Shown in pieces: positions 37,754 to 50,034 of a stretch of 64,000 bases of DNA. A program made the translations under genes and the position numbers. The notes beneath the pieces are model-generated. The model worked only from the letters and a program-made list of their open reading frames with translations, ran no database searches and was not told where the DNA came from. The DNA is taken from positions 148,188 to 212,187 of the forward strand of contig NZ_JAKOIW010000004.1 of NCBI RefSeq assembly GCF_022206305.1, read 5' to 3'. Source of the DNA: Gordonia sp. 'Campus' (GTDB lineage: Bacteria > Actinomycetota > Actinomycetes > Mycobacteriales > Mycobacteriaceae). The number at the start of each line of letters is the position of its first letter. Position 1 is the first letter of the stretch.

Positions 37754-38788
37754 TCATCCGAAGATGACCCGGATCTCCTCGTACTGGTCCGCGGGCACCG
37801 TCTTCAGTTCGCCGAGCGCCTCGTCGAAGGTGATACGCGCGATCTCGGTGCCGTGCAGGGCGACCATCTGTCCCCAGCCCTCTTCGGCGACCAGATCCGC
37901 GGTCGCCATGCCCATCCGGGTGGCGAGCACGCGGTCGTAGGCCGACGGCACGCCACCGCGTTGGATGTGTCCCAGGACGGTCGCGCGGGTCTCGATGCCT
38001 GTTCGTTCCTCGATCATCGGCGCGAGCACCTCGCCGACGCCGCCGAGCCGGGGACGGTTGAACCCGTCGAGTCCCTTCGTCGAATGGGCTTCCTTCATGT
38101 CGGGGAGCTTGAAGCCCTCGGCGACCACCACCATCGGTGCGCGCCCGCGATCCCGAACGCTGGTGACCCAAGCGCAGATCTGGTCGATGCTCTCGGGGTT
38201 CTCCGGGATCAGGACGACGTGGGCGCCGCCGGCGATACCGGAGTGCAGCGCGATCCACCCGGCGTGGCGGCCCATCACCTCGAGGACCATGCAGCGCTTG
38301 TGGGAGTTGCCGGTGGTGCGCAGCCTGTCGATGGCCTCGGTCGCGATCTCGACGGCCGTGTTGAAACCGAAGGTGTAGTCGGTGGCGTCGATGTCGTTGT
38401 CGATGGTCTTGGGGACGCCGACGATGTTGATGCCGTCGTCGAACAGTCGCTTCGACGCCGCGGCGGTTCCTTCTCCGCCGATCGCGATGACTCCGTCGAT
38501 CTCGAGGTTCTTGAGCACCTTCGCGATGTTCTCGGGTCCCCCGTCGGGCTCGGTGTACGGACCGAACCTGCTGGTGCCGAGGATGGTGCCGCCCTGGTTG
38601 GACAGGCCCCGGACCGAGGAGCGGTTCAGTTCGACGATGTCGCCGTAGACCAGTCCCGCCCATCCGTCCTTGAAGCCGACGAACTCGTGCCCGTACACGG
38701 TCTCGCCCTTGAGCACCGCACCCCGGATCACCGCGTTCAGACCGGGGCAATCACCGCCGGACGTCAGAATGCCGAACCTCTTGGTCAC
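37754..38788 (-). CDS. pfkA: 6-phosphofructokinase
   Basis: 344 residues, group III actinobacterial PFK. SGGDCPGLNAVIR (10-22), GGEGT (104-108) and PKTIDND (126-132; catalytic D130) are present. The Gly in GGEGT (position 104 of the E. coli numbering) predicts ATP as donor, whereas PPi enzymes have Asp; the Lys in PKTID is found in both types in this group. GTG 38788 has GGGAGGG nine bases upstream; an earlier start would add 14 residues. Phosphorylates fructose 6-phosphate in glycolysis. Confidence 0.93.
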   Translation of the reverse strand: MTKRFGILTSGGDCPGLNAVIRGAVLKGETVYGHEFVGFKDGWAGLVYGDIVELNRSSVRGLSNQGGTILGTSRFGPYTEPDGGPENIAKVLKNLEIDGVIAIGGEGTAAASKRLFDDGINIVGVPKTIDNDIDATDYTFGFNTAVEIATEAIDRLRTTGNSHKRCMVLEVMGRHAGWIALHSGIAGGAHVVLIPENPESIDQICAWVTSVRDRGRAPMVVVAEGFKLPDMKEAHSTKGLDGFNRPRLGGVGEVLAPMIEERTGIETRATVLGHIQRGGVPSAYDRVLATRMGMATADLVAEEGWGQMVALHGTEIARITFDEALGELKTVPADQYEEIRVIFG

Positions 38789-38918
38789 TGGCGAGACCCT
38801 CCCTGTCGTCACTCTCGAGAACGCGCGCACGTCGGTGCGCGGACATCCCCAATCTAGTGCGCATGCGGGCCGGCCGCTGACCCCGAAATCCCAGGCCCAG
38901 AAATTCCTGATCCCTAGA

Positions 38919-39569
38919 TCACTTGATGCCGTTCTCGTAGGCGAAGACCACCGCCTGCGCCCGATCGCGCAGACCGAGCTTTCCCAGCAGGCTGCTCACA
39001 TGGGTTTTCACCGTCTGCTCGGTGACGTACAGCTCGGCACCGATCTCGGCGTTGGACTTGCCGTCGGCGACCAGGTCGAGCACCTCCCGCTCGCGGGGGG
39101 TGAGGGTGTCCAGACGGGCATCACGTGGCTGCCGCCGGCGGTTGGCCGTCACCTCGGTGATCAGCCGCCGCGTGATCGACGGCGCCAGCAGCGCCTCGCC
39201 GGCCGCGACCACGCGCACCGCCCGGACGAGTTCGTCGGCGGGTGCGTCCTTCAGCAGGAAGCCCGAGGCTCCGATGCGCAACGCCTCGTAGACGTAGTCG
39301 TCGATGTCGAAGGTCGTCAGCATCAGTACCCGCGTGGGTGGCTCGGTCGACGACCCCAGGATCTGTTCGGCGGCCCACAGCCCGTCCTTGCGCGGCATCC
39401 GCACATCCATCAGGACGACGTCGGGGCGGACGCGGCGGCACACCTCGACGGCTTCCACCCCGTCGGAGGCGTCGCCCAGGACCGACAGGTCCGGCTGGGC
39501 CGCGAGCAGCGCCGAGAATCCTTGACGCACCATGGCCTGGTCATCGGCGATGACTACGGTGATCGGCAC
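38919..39569 (-). CDS. NarL/LuxR-type response regulator
   Basis: 216 residues: receiver domain with the acidic pocket IADD (9-10), phospho-acceptor D55 (VLMDVRMP) and switch lysine (GFLLKDAP), then a LuxR helix-turn-helix (about 155-210, LTPREREVLDLVADGKSNAEI). Nine bases separate it from the upstream histidine kinase, its likely partner. Target genes are unknown; the divergent phospholipase gene is the nearest candidate. Confidence 0.93.
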   Translation of the reverse strand: MPITVVIADDQAMVRQGFSALLAAQPDLSVLGDASDGVEAVEVCRRVRPDVVLMDVRMPRKDGLWAAEQILGSSTEPPTRVLMLTTFDIDDYVYEALRIGASGFLLKDAPADELVRAVRVVAAGEALLAPSITRRLITEVTANRRRQPRDARLDTLTPREREVLDLVADGKSNAEIGAELYVTEQTVKTHVSSLLGKLGLRDRAQAVVFAYENGIK

Positions 39570-39578
39570 GCCGCTACG

Positions 39579-40868
39579 CTACCGCCCGGACGGCGACTCG
39601 ACGGAACCCGGAACGGTCGCGATCTCGGCGACGACGACACCGTCCCGGCGTGGCGCCGACGGGATCAGCGCGCGTACCGCGAAACCCCCGGTCGGGGTCG
39701 GCGCCGCGGTGAGGGAACCACCCACCGCCTGGGCCCGATCGATCATGCCCGGGATGCCGACGCCACTGCCGCCGAGGTGTAACGGTTCGGCCGTGGCGGG
39801 AGTGTTGACCACGGCGACCTCGACGAGGTCGCCGCCGGCCCAGGCGACGCTCACGTCCACGTGCCCTCCCGGCGCATGTCGAGTGGCATTCGCGAGGGAC
39901 TCCTGCACGATCCGATACATCACCAGAGCCGCCGACTCACCCACCTCTTCCGGCTGGACCTCGCGGCGCAGGGTGACGTCAGATCCTGCGCGACGCGTCT
40001 CCGACACCAGCGAATCGAGTTCTGCCAAACCTGGATTCGGTGCGCCGACGGCATCGGCGCCCTCGACACGCAGGACGCCGAGCAGCTGTCGCACCTCGTC
40101 GAGGGAGGTGCGCGCGGCCTCGGCGATGGCCTCGAATTCCGCTGCGGCCGAGGGACTCACATCGGGCACCCGGTAACGGGCGGTCTGCGACATCACCACG
40201 ACCATCGACATGCGATGTGCCACCACGTCGTGCAGATCGCGTGCGATCCGGGCGCGTTCCTGCAACACCGCCGCCTCCGCCTCGGCGGCCTGCGTCTGTT
40301 CGGTGCGCACCGCCAGCTGCCGACGGGAAGCCATGAGCCCGCGGAGCAGTGCGACCACGACGGCGAGCACCGAGATGCCGAACACCCAGCCGATCCGGGC
40401 GGACGGTTGTACGGCGAACGCCATCACGATCGACGTCGACGCCCACACCACGGGTATCCACCGGAGCGGGCACCGGAGCAAGGCCATGAACGTGAGGACG
40501 AGCAGCTCAATGAGGTGGGTGACCTGGATGGTCAGTTCCCACGAGTCCCTTGCGGGCACGACGATGCCGATGAGTTGCGCCGAGACCACCGAGACGCCCC
40601 AGCCGACCAGCGGCGCCGACCACGCGAGGGCGATCGGCAGCGCCGCGAACGCCGCGACCACGGGCAACACGAACGCCGGTACGGCGTGGGTGATGGGCAG
40701 CGTCGGCCAGGAGACCGAGTACATGACGAGCGCCACGAACAGGAAGAACCAGTTGATGCGCGACGAGAAGTAGTGCCGCACCGCGGGGTCCTGTGCCACC
40801 GGCGCGGTCGCAGCCCACTCCAGCGAGGACGCACCCGCCTTGCGGAGTGTCTTGCGGTATCCGAACAT
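39579..40868 (-). CDS. sensor histidine kinase, HisKA_3 type
   Basis: 429 residues. Five or six membrane helices with very short loops occupy residues 36-180, so the sensor is probably intramembrane. A coiled coil leads into the dimerisation motif RARIARDLHDVVAHRMS (phospho-acceptor H213), followed by a HATPase domain with the N box ESLANATRHA and G box GVGIPGM. Resembles the DesK/LiaS class that responds to membrane state. TAGGGT lies six bases before ATG 40868. Co-transcribed with the following response regulator. Confidence 0.92.
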   Translation of the reverse strand: MFGYRKTLRKAGASSLEWAATAPVAQDPAVRHYFSSRINWFFLFVALVMYSVSWPTLPITHAVPAFVLPVVAAFAALPIALAWSAPLVGWGVSVVSAQLIGIVVPARDSWELTIQVTHLIELLVLTFMALLRCPLRWIPVVWASTSIVMAFAVQPSARIGWVFGISVLAVVVALLRGLMASRRQLAVRTEQTQAAEAEAAVLQERARIARDLHDVVAHRMSMVVVMSQTARYRVPDVSPSAAAEFEAIAEAARTSLDEVRQLLGVLRVEGADAVGAPNPGLAELDSLVSETRRAGSDVTLRREVQPEEVGESAALVMYRIVQESLANATRHAPGGHVDVSVAWAGGDLVEVAVVNTPATAEPLHLGGSGVGIPGMIDRAQAVGGSLTAAPTPTGGFAVRALIPSAPRRDGVVVAEIATVPGSVESPSGR

Positions 40869-41033
40869 GCCTTCACCCTAGGCTCGCCGACCGCGGGAAC
40901 ACCTCATACTTTCGGGGGATACGGCCTCGCGCGGCGGTATGGATCTCGGGCGGCGACGCCCCCCTCAGGACGAGAACGAACGGCCCCGGCGAACGATGTG
41001 GCGTCGCGGTCGGGCGCCATAGCGTCGACGACC

Positions 41034-41720
41034 ATGACCAGATCGACGTTGCACCGAAATCGCTCTTCCGCCAGTGACTTACATCATCCGCAGGGTTCGA
41101 CGGCGCGCGGTCAGGCGCGGTGGTGGGTGGCCGCGCTGACGCTGTCCGTTCTCCTCACCGGACAGTGGTTCTCGACCGCCCATGCCGTCGCCGGACCGTC
41201 GACCGTCGGCACGGCGGTGACCGCTCCCCCGGCCGACGCCGCAAATCCGTATGCCGCCACGGTCGTCGCACTGTCGGGTCCACGACCGTCCGCGGCGGTG
41301 GCGGTGCTGCCCCGGTCGTTCGCACTGACCCAGGGCTATTCCCCCGACATCGTCGACGGGTACCCGATCGATCCGGAGGGTGATTGCTCTTCGCCGGTAC
41401 CGCTTCCCGCGGATTTCACCCCGCTCTGTCGCACACATGATTTCGGCTATGACCTCTTGCGTGCCGCGGAGCGAGACGGTGAGCCCCTGGGCCCGTGGGC
41501 ACGTGTCGCCCTCGATCGGATGCTCATCAACCGGATGTACGCGGCCTGCGGGTCGCCCGGCTGCGCCGCGGCCGCTACCGCAGCCCGAATGGGGCTCGCG
41601 TGGAACACATGGCGACAGCGCGGCGGGCCACCCGCGGGCAACGAATCGATCACCGCGCTGGTGACCACCACTCTCGAACGCGCGCTGGTGGATCCGGCCC
41701 ACGAGGCGGTGCGGTCATGA
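41034..41720 (+). CDS. secreted prokaryotic phospholipase A2
   Basis: 228 residues. Signal peptide with a long polar start, hydrophobic run 32-43 and cleavage expected after STAHA (residue 51). The mature part carries the PLA2 signature CRTHDFGYD, with the catalytic His-Asp pair H135/D136, and four cysteines (C118, C132, C172, C177) that fit two disulfides. Related to Streptomyces PLA2; would release fatty acids from the sn-2 position of phospholipids in a Ca2+-dependent manner. ATG 41034 follows TAGCGT by eight bases. Overlaps the next gene by ATGA. Confidence 0.82.
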   Translation: MTRSTLHRNRSSASDLHHPQGSTARGQARWWVAALTLSVLLTGQWFSTAHAVAGPSTVGTAVTAPPADAANPYAATVVALSGPRPSAAVAVLPRSFALTQGYSPDIVDGYPIDPEGDCSSPVPLPADFTPLCRTHDFGYDLLRAAERDGEPLGPWARVALDRMLINRMYAACGSPGCAAAATAARMGLAWNTWRQRGGPPAGNESITALVTTTLERALVDPAHEAVRS

Positions 41721-42937
41721 GCCGCTGGCCCCACCCGGCGATCAACGTAGCCGTCACGGCCGCCTACATCGCCTCCCTCTACCCGGGGAGTCTGCCCCGC
41801 GGCGCGGTCGCAGCGGCTGTCGTCGCCGCGGCGGCCACCGCGCTGGGTGCGATCATCGGCATGCTCGTGCGCCGGCGGAGTTCTCGCACCGCTGACGAAC
41901 AGGCGAGCCGGATCACCTTCGGGGCGGGCATCGTGGTGATGACGTGTACCGCGGGCGTCGCACTGTGGTGGCAGAACGTCGTCCGCTCAGCGGTCGGGGC
42001 GACGCCGGTCGGCTGGGAATGGTGTGCGGCGATCACGGTGATCCCGGCCGCGGTCGTGGTGGCGATCGTCGCCGCGCCGCGTGTCGCCGCGGTGGGCGCG
42101 GCATGCGCCCTGGCGCTGACGGCCGGGTTGCTGGCGCCCGCCGACGCGGGGGCCGACGAGTCGGGAGCCGGCGAGCAGCGCGCCACCCGTGTCTCCACCG
42201 TCGTCCAGGCTCCCGGGCCGGTGCTGCGAGGAGTCCTCACTCCCGACGATTTCGACCGCGCCGCAGAGCAATTGGTGGACGACTGGGTGGCGTCGGGCGG
42301 GCAGGCGGCCCGCGCGGTCGTGCTGGCCGTGCCGACGGGGTCAGGGTGGGTGGATCCCGCCGCTGTCGACGGATTCGCGCGCAGGTTCGGCGACGTGCGG
42401 GTCATCACGCTGCCCTACGCCGACGTCCCGTCCTGGAAGGCCTTCGTGTCCGATCGGTCCGGCGCCTCGGAGTCGGCGATCGCGACCGCCCGCGCGCTGG
42501 CCGGCGCATTGCGGATGGCACCGGCCGAGAACCGACCCGAAGTCGTGCTCTACGGGCAGAGCCTCGGGGCCGTCGGCGCCGACGCTGCCCGCATCTGGTT
42601 CGAGGAACACCACCCGGAGCTCTTCGACGAGACCGTGCTCACCGCACCGCCGGCCGACACGGTGGCGGAATCGTCCCGCACGCCTCGGAAGATCCTCGCC
42701 AACCACAGCGATCCCGTCGTGCGGTGGTCGGTGTCGAGCCTGTGGCATCCGCACACCGACACCGGCGACACCCGCCGCGGCGGTCCGCGGGTGCCCCGGG
42801 CGCCCTGGCTGCCGGTGGTCAGCTTCGTGCAGACGAGCGTGGACCTGCTCGCCGCCCTGGACGGCGAGGCAGGCGTGGGCCACCGCTACGGGACGGATCA
42901 GGCAGGTCAGACGATCGGTCCGCGAGCCGCCTCATAG
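41717..42937 (+). CDS. membrane alpha/beta-hydrolase (Abhydrolase_9-like)
   Basis: 406 residues. Four hydrophobic segments in the first 140 residues anchor a C-terminal hydrolase domain with nucleophile in LYGQSLGA (S282) and the family's [13 protein letters not shown] and [16 protein letters not shown] segments. The catalytic domain is expected outside the membrane. It is translationally coupled to a secreted phospholipase A2, suggesting both act on envelope or host lipids. Its last 31 bases overlap the end of gatA on the opposite strand; the reading frame past the GTDQAGQ segment may be variable. Confidence 0.78.
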   Translation: MSRWPHPAINVAVTAAYIASLYPGSLPRGAVAAAVVAAAATALGAIIGMLVRRRSSRTADEQASRITFGAGIVVMTCTAGVALWWQNVVRSAVGATPVGWEWCAAITVIPAAVVVAIVAAPRVAAVGAACALALTAGLLAPADAGADESGAGEQRATRVSTVVQAPGPVLRGVLTPDDFDRAAEQLVDDWVASGGQAARAVVLAVPTGSGWVDPAAVDGFARRFGDVRVITLPYADVPSWKAFVSDRSGASESAIATARALAGALRMAPAENRPEVVLYGQSLGAVGADAARIWFEEHHPELFDETVLTAPPADTVAESSRTPRKILANHSDPVVRWSVSSLWHPHTDTGDTRRGGPRVPRAPWLPVVSFVQTSVDLLAALDGEAGVGHRYGTDQAGQTIGPRAAS

Positions 42938-44415
42938 GACGCGCCGACCCGGTACAACCGGTCGTCGGCGAGGGCGGGCGCCATGATCTGCAGGCCGACG
43001 GGCATGCCGTCGTCGGCCGACAACCCCGAGGGCACCGACATCGACCCGATGCCCGCGAGGTTCACCGGCAGGGTGCAGAGGTCGAACAGGTACATCGCGA
43101 GCGGGTCGTCGACCTTCTCGCCGATCGGGAACGCCGTCGTCGGCGTCGTCGGCGAGATGAGGACGTCGACCTTCTCGAAGGCCGAGGTGAAGTCGCGCGA
43201 GATGAGGGTACGGACCTTCTGCGCCTGACCGTAGTAGGCGTCGTAGTAGCCCGAGGACAGCGCATACGTACCGATCATGATGCGGCGCTTGACCTCTGGA
43301 CCGAATCCCTGCTCCCGACTCAGCGCCATGACCTCGTCGGCCGAATGCGAACCGTCGTCGCCGACGCGCAGCCCGTAGCGCATCGCGTCGAAGCGGGCCA
43401 GATTGGAGGACACCTCCGAGGGCAGGATCAGGTAGTACGCACCGAGTGCGTAGGTGAAGTGCGGGCAGCTGACCTCGACGACCTCGGCACCGCGCTCGGT
43501 GAGCAGCGCGACGGCCTGCTGGAAGGACTCGAGCACGCCGGACTGGTAACCCTCTCCCTGGAGTTCGGTGACCACGCCGATCCGTACGCCGGTCAGGTCC
43601 CGCTCGGCACCTTCGCGGGCGGCGGCGACCACATCGGGCACGGCGACGTCGATCGACGTCGAGTCGCGCGGGTCGTGACCGGCGATGATCTCGTGCAGCA
43701 TCGCGGTGTCGAGTACCGTACGGCCGCAGGGACCGCCCTGGTCGAGCGACGAGGCACAGGCGACGAGGCCGTAGCGCGAGACGGTGCCGTACGTGGGCTT
43801 CACACCGACCGTCGCCGTGACCGCGGCCGGCTGACGGATGGAGCCGCCGGTATCGGTGCCGATCGCCAGCGGCGCCTGGTACGACGCGAGTGCCGCGGCG
43901 CTGCCGCCGCCCGACCCGCCCGGGATCTTGCTCACGTCCCACGGGTTCCGGGTGAGCTGGTAGGCGGAGTTCTCGGTCGAGCTGCCCATGGCGAACTCGT
44001 CCATGTTGGTCTTGCCCAGGATCGGGATACCCGCTGCGCGAAGGCGTTCGGTGACCGCGGCGTCGTACGGCGGCACCCAGCCCTCGAGAATCCGGGACCC
44101 ACACGTGGTGGGGGCGTCGACGGTGGTGAAGACGTCCTTGAGGGCGATGGGCACGCCCGCCAGAGCGGAGGGGGCCTCACCCGCGGCGATCGCGTCGTCG
44201 GCGGCCTTGGCGGCGACGAGCGCCTCTGCCCCGCTGACGTGCAGGAACGCACCGAGCCGGTCGTCGACCTCGGCGATGCGGTCGAGGTGGGCCTGCGTGA
44301 CCTCCAGCGAGCTGATCTCGCGGGAACCGATCCTGGTGGCGAGCTCGGCGGCGGACAGGCCGGTCAGGTCACCGGAGTCGCGCGGTGTGGCGAAGTTTGT
44401 CTCGGCGGCACTCAC
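42907..44415 (-). CDS. gatA: aspartyl/glutamyl-tRNA amidotransferase subunit A
   Basis: 502 residues, amidase-signature enzyme that releases ammonia from glutamine for the GatCAB transamidation. The Ser-cisSer-Lys triad is visible: K93 (IALKDVF), S168 (GGSGGGS) and S192 (TGGSIRQP). GTG 44415 overlaps the gatC stop as GTGA. Its stop codon lies inside the end of the convergent Abhydrolase_9-like gene. Confidence 0.96.
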   Translation of the reverse strand: MSAAETNFATPRDSGDLTGLSAAELATRIGSREISSLEVTQAHLDRIAEVDDRLGAFLHVSGAEALVAAKAADDAIAAGEAPSALAGVPIALKDVFTTVDAPTTCGSRILEGWVPPYDAAVTERLRAAGIPILGKTNMDEFAMGSSTENSAYQLTRNPWDVSKIPGGSGGGSAAALASYQAPLAIGTDTGGSIRQPAAVTATVGVKPTYGTVSRYGLVACASSLDQGGPCGRTVLDTAMLHEIIAGHDPRDSTSIDVAVPDVVAAAREGAERDLTGVRIGVVTELQGEGYQSGVLESFQQAVALLTERGAEVVEVSCPHFTYALGAYYLILPSEVSSNLARFDAMRYGLRVGDDGSHSADEVMALSREQGFGPEVKRRIMIGTYALSSGYYDAYYGQAQKVRTLISRDFTSAFEKVDVLISPTTPTTAFPIGEKVDDPLAMYLFDLCTLPVNLAGIGSMSVPSGLSADDGMPVGLQIMAPALADDRLYRVGASYEAARGPIV

Positions 44416-44723
44416 TGCTCTTCTCCCAGGATCTGCGGAACGGCGAATCGGTCCTGTTCGACGGCGGGCGCGCCGGACAAGGCCTCCGCGGTCGACAGTC
44501 CGGGGACGACCACGTCGGGACGCAGCACGTTGGCGAGCTCGGCGGGATGGGCCGTGCCCGGGACGTCGTCGGCGGCCACCTCCGACACCGACGCGACGTG
44601 GGTCAGGATCGAGTCCAGCTGCTCGGCGTAGACATCGAGTTCGTCCTCGCTCAGCGCCAGTCGCGACAGTCGCGCCAGGTGCGCGACCTCGTCCCGCGAG
44701 ATGGACTTCGGTTCGCCAGCCAC
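44412..44723 (-). CDS. gatC: aspartyl/glutamyl-tRNA amidotransferase subunit C
   Basis: 103 residues, the small subunit that wraps around GatA and GatB. Starts [20 protein letters not shown], with the usual helical N-terminus and an extended C-terminal arm ending [12 protein letters not shown] 44723 is preceded by AAGGA eight bases upstream; an upstream ATG adds 20 residues without family resemblance. First gene of gatCA, divergent from the ACT protein. Confidence 0.93.
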   Translation of the reverse strand: MAGEPKSISRDEVAHLARLSRLALSEDELDVYAEQLDSILTHVASVSEVAADDVPGTAHPAELANVLRPDVVVPGLSTAEALSGAPAVEQDRFAVPQILGEEQ

Positions 44724-44939
44724 TTCAGCGTCCTTCCTTCCACAACATCCTCGTGGTTCTCTGTCACTGCGCGTGGATGTCATCCGGCGGTCTCGTCCGG
44801 ACCGTTCACGACGCAGGGTGCGACACCCAGACTATGGGAACGCGCGATCCCCGTTGTCCCCAGGATGCCTGCTGTCCCCGGCCACCGTTGCCGACCCGGG
44901 CGGTGCGCGCGGGTCGGCCGCGGGTGCGAGAATGGCGCC

Positions 44940-45599
44940 GTGTCCTACCTCTTGCGGGTCTCGCTCGAAGATCGCCCGGGCAGTCTCGGCGTGCTCGCCG
45001 TACAACTCGGGTCCGTCGGTGCAGACATCCTGTCCCTCGAGGTGGTCGAGCGCGGGAACGGGTACGCGGTCGACGATCTCGTGGTCGAGGTGGCGCCCGG
45101 CGCCCTCCCCGACAGTCTGATCACCGCGGCCGAGAAGGTCAGCGGTGTGCGCGTCGACTCCATTCGGCCCTATTCGGGCGTACTCGACACGCACCGCGAG
45201 CTCGAGCTGGTCGATCAGGTCGCGACCGCGGGTCGCGACCGGCTGCAGGTCCTGGTCGACAACGCCCCACGCGTCCTCCGGGTCTCGTGGGCCATGGTCA
45301 TCACCCCCGCCAGCGGCGGCGTCCTGCAGTTGTTCGGCTCCTCCGGCGCGCCGGAGACACCCTTGACCACGGCGGACTGGCTGCCCCTCGAGCACGCGGC
45401 CCAGCTCGACGCGGAGGGTGACTGGGTGCCCGCCGCCTGGCAGGACATGGACACACGACTGGCTGCGGCGCCATTGGGCGCCGACGCCAAGGCCATCCTT
45501 CTCGGCCGGATCGGCGGTCCGGACTTCCGGCCGTCGGAGGTCGCGCGGCTCGGCTATCTCGCGGGCATCGTGAGTACGGTGCTGCGCTCCGAGAGCTGA
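44940..45599 (+). CDS. ACT-domain protein
   Basis: 219 residues. An N-terminal ACT domain (SYLLRVSLEDRPGSLGVLA, then GADILSLEVVER) precedes a second domain without catalytic motifs. It corresponds to Rv3013, divergent from gatC. Probably binds an amino acid, but no partner enzyme is fused and the regulatory role is unknown. GTG 44940 lies exactly seven bases after GAGAAT. Confidence 0.82.
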   Translation: MSYLLRVSLEDRPGSLGVLAVQLGSVGADILSLEVVERGNGYAVDDLVVEVAPGALPDSLITAAEKVSGVRVDSIRPYSGVLDTHRELELVDQVATAGRDRLQVLVDNAPRVLRVSWAMVITPASGGVLQLFGSSGAPETPLTTADWLPLEHAAQLDAEGDWVPAAWQDMDTRLAAAPLGADAKAILLGRIGGPDFRPSEVARLGYLAGIVSTVLRSES

Positions 45600-45634
45600 G
45601 CACATCTGGCCCGGAGTACGGGCATGATGGATCG

Positions 45635-46150
45635 ATGACGTCCATCGAGCTCGTCCAGGGCGACATCACGACGCAGTCGGTCGACGCGATCGTCAACGCC
45701 GCGAACTCCACCCTGCTCGGCGGCGGCGGGGTCGACGGCGCGATCCACCGGCGCGGCGGTCCGGCGATCCTGGCCGAATGCAAACAGCTGCGCGCCGGCG
45801 CTTACGCACGTGGACTCCCCGTCGGCGAGGCGGTGGCCACCACCGCGGGCGATCTGGACGCGCGCTGGATCATCCACACCGTCGGCCCGGTGTACTCCCA
45901 TAACGAGGACCGATCAGCACTGCTCGTCTCCTGTTACCGCGAATCACTACGTCTGGCAACAGAATTGGGAGCGACGACGATCGCGTTCCCGGCCATCTCG
46001 ACGGGTGTCTACGGCTGGCCGATGGCCGACGGCGCCCGCCGGGCCGTCGACACGGTCCGGTCGACCCTGCCCGAGACCTCCATCGCCGAGGTGCGCTTCG
46101 TCCTGTTCGACCAGCGCGCGTACCGGGCGTTCGAGACCGCGTTGGAGTGA
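45635..46150 (+). CDS. macro-domain protein (O-acetyl-ADP-ribose deacetylase type)
   Basis: 171 residues forming a single MacroD-type domain. GDIT (9-12), VNAANSTLLGGGGVDGAI (20-38, ADP-ribose binding with the catalytic Asn/Asp) and ISTGVYGWP are intact. Such proteins hydrolyse O-acetyl-ADP-ribose or remove mono-ADP-ribose from acidic residues. CATGAT lies six bases before ATG 45635. It converges on ligA, an NAD-consuming enzyme, though the link may be coincidence; it is not in the M. tuberculosis gene order that I recall. Confidence 0.92.
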   Translation: MTSIELVQGDITTQSVDAIVNAANSTLLGGGGVDGAIHRRGGPAILAECKQLRAGAYARGLPVGEAVATTAGDLDARWIIHTVGPVYSHNEDRSALLVSCYRESLRLATELGATTIAFPAISTGVYGWPMADGARRAVDTVRSTLPETSIAEVRFVLFDQRAYRAFETALE

Positions 46151-46152
46151 TC

Positions 46153-48552
<2,400 letters not shown>

Positions 48553-49797
48553 CTACGCCAGGGCGTCGTCGAGTCGCATGGTGCGCCGGTTGTAGGCCGG
48601 TCGGGGTAGGCGCCGGGGGTCGATATCGGCCGGTGGGATCAGCCATGGATGCCGGTCGGGACCCATCACCACCTCCCAGCCGTGGTGATGCACCTGGGTA
48701 TGACACCGCTGACACAACAGACACCCGTTGTCCAGATCCGTCGGCCCACCATCAACCCAATGCACGATGTGGTGCACCTGGGTATGCGCCGCGGGGGCAC
48801 CACATTTCACACAACACACATCCCGCACGATGATCGCTTGCCGCAGATGATGGGGGAACAGTCGTTTCGTGGTGCCCATCCGCAGCGGCACCCCCTCGGC
48901 GTCGAGGACGATCTCAGCCACCCCGCCATCACAGGACAAGCGCCGCGCCGTCGACGCCGACACCGCCCCCAGCCACGGCAACCGCGCCGGATCGACACCA
49001 TCAGCGGGAACCGTGACCAACACCTGAGTCCGCGGTGCTCCGGCGGTGGTCATCGCCGCACCAAGCGCCGCCTGATCCAACAACACCTCCAACCCGTCCG
49101 CCCGGCGTTGCCCGACACTGCGGCGATCCTCGGCACCATCGGGTTCCGGGCGCGGACCGGACCGTTCGTCGATCATCGACACAAACTTCTCCCCGATCAC
49201 CGCCGTCACCTCCGCGCTGATCGCCACCCGCCCATCCTCGGTCACCCGCAGGTGCAGGGTGTTCAACGACGCATCATCAGCCGCCGCGACCGTGTCCGGG
49301 TCGGCGTCGGCCACACCGACCGCAATAGCGCGGGCATGGGCGTCGATCTCGGCCGGGGTGGCACCGGAGAACGCCTGCGTCAACAACTCGGTCTCGAACA
49401 CACTCCGTTCGTCGTCGGAAAGCGTTACTGCAGCGCGTTTGTCGATCAGTCCGACCCCGCGTACCACCGCATCGACACACTCCGCGGCCAGATACCCCTG
49501 CGCCGCACAGTCGGCGAGCTTCGGTAACGACACCACCCCACCGGCGATCCGCATGTAGCGGTGCGCGGCCGCCGGCGCAAACCCCATCTCGATCAACATG
49601 TTCCGCGTCGTCGACCCGGCCCGCGCCGGCGCGCCCGACTCGTCCAAACGAGCTGCGTGTACCGCGATCTGGTGATCGAGAACGTTGCGCAGTACGCGTA
49701 ATTCGTCGAGACGGTCGGACACCAGGCGACCAGTTCGGTCGTCGGGCGGTGGTTGCAGAGAGATGAGGGTGTCACGGAGTTCGGTGAGCGAGGGCAT
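48553..49797 (-). CDS. DUF222/HNH endonuclease domain protein (13E12 type)
   Basis: 414 residues. A long DUF222 region (about 1-300) precedes an HNH nuclease module: CVKCGAP (C329, C332), TQVHHIVHW (H342, H343), DNGCLLCQRCH, with zinc-binding cysteine pairs around the His-Asn-His core. Members occur in many near-identical copies in actinobacterial genomes, often in mobile contexts; mycobacterial REP13E12 is the namesake. No flanking inverted repeats are visible. ATG 49797 lies seven bases after TACCTT. It interrupts the ligA to MetE-like order conserved with M. tuberculosis. Confidence 0.9.
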   Translation of the reverse strand: MPSLTELRDTLISLQPPPDDRTGRLVSDRLDELRVLRNVLDHQIAVHAARLDESGAPARAGSTTRNMLIEMGFAPAAAHRYMRIAGGVVSLPKLADCAAQGYLAAECVDAVVRGVGLIDKRAAVTLSDDERSVFETELLTQAFSGATPAEIDAHARAIAVGVADADPDTVAAADDASLNTLHLRVTEDGRVAISAEVTAVIGEKFVSMIDERSGPRPEPDGAEDRRSVGQRRADGLEVLLDQAALGAAMTTAGAPRTQVLVTVPADGVDPARLPWLGAVSASTARRLSCDGGVAEIVLDAEGVPLRMGTTKRLFPHHLRQAIIVRDVCCVKCGAPAAHTQVHHIVHWVDGGPTDLDNGCLLCQRCHTQVHHHGWEVVMGPDRHPWLIPPADIDPRRLPRPAYNRRTMRLDDALA

Positions 49798-49898
49798 GAC
49801 ACCAAGGTACCCGCAAATATGTTCGACAACGAGGTTTCTCCACAACCAACTCCGCCGCGAATATCATTGCGCTTCAGTACAAGTCACTCGCGCACCAG

Positions 49899-49928
49899 CA
49901 GTGAACCGCAGTGAACCGTGGTGAACAG
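49899..49928. repeat. three 10-base direct repeats
   Basis: CAGTGAACCG at 49899-49908 and 49909-49918, followed by the diverged TGGTGAACAG at 49919-49928. They lie in the relatively AT-rich 237-base gap between the HNH gene and the DUF6461-like gene, possibly a scar of insertion. Role unknown. Confidence 0.6.
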
Positions 49929-50034
49929 AAACCCCACCAGTCACAGAGCGAGCCACCAACAGAAGTCGCACTCTCGCCGCCAGGAACGCCCACCGGCCCC
50001 CAGTACGGAGTCCCGTTGCCGACTGCTGAACCGA

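Noticed and set aside
39861..41033. Long upstream extension of the phospholipase frame opposite the histidine kinase
   Set aside because: It lies wholly over the kinase gene and lacks any motif; the signal peptide after ATG 41034 defines the start.
48553..49797. HNH protein as an intact insertion sequence or homing element
   Set aside because: No terminal inverted repeats, target duplication or transposase; it is a stand-alone DUF222/HNH gene.
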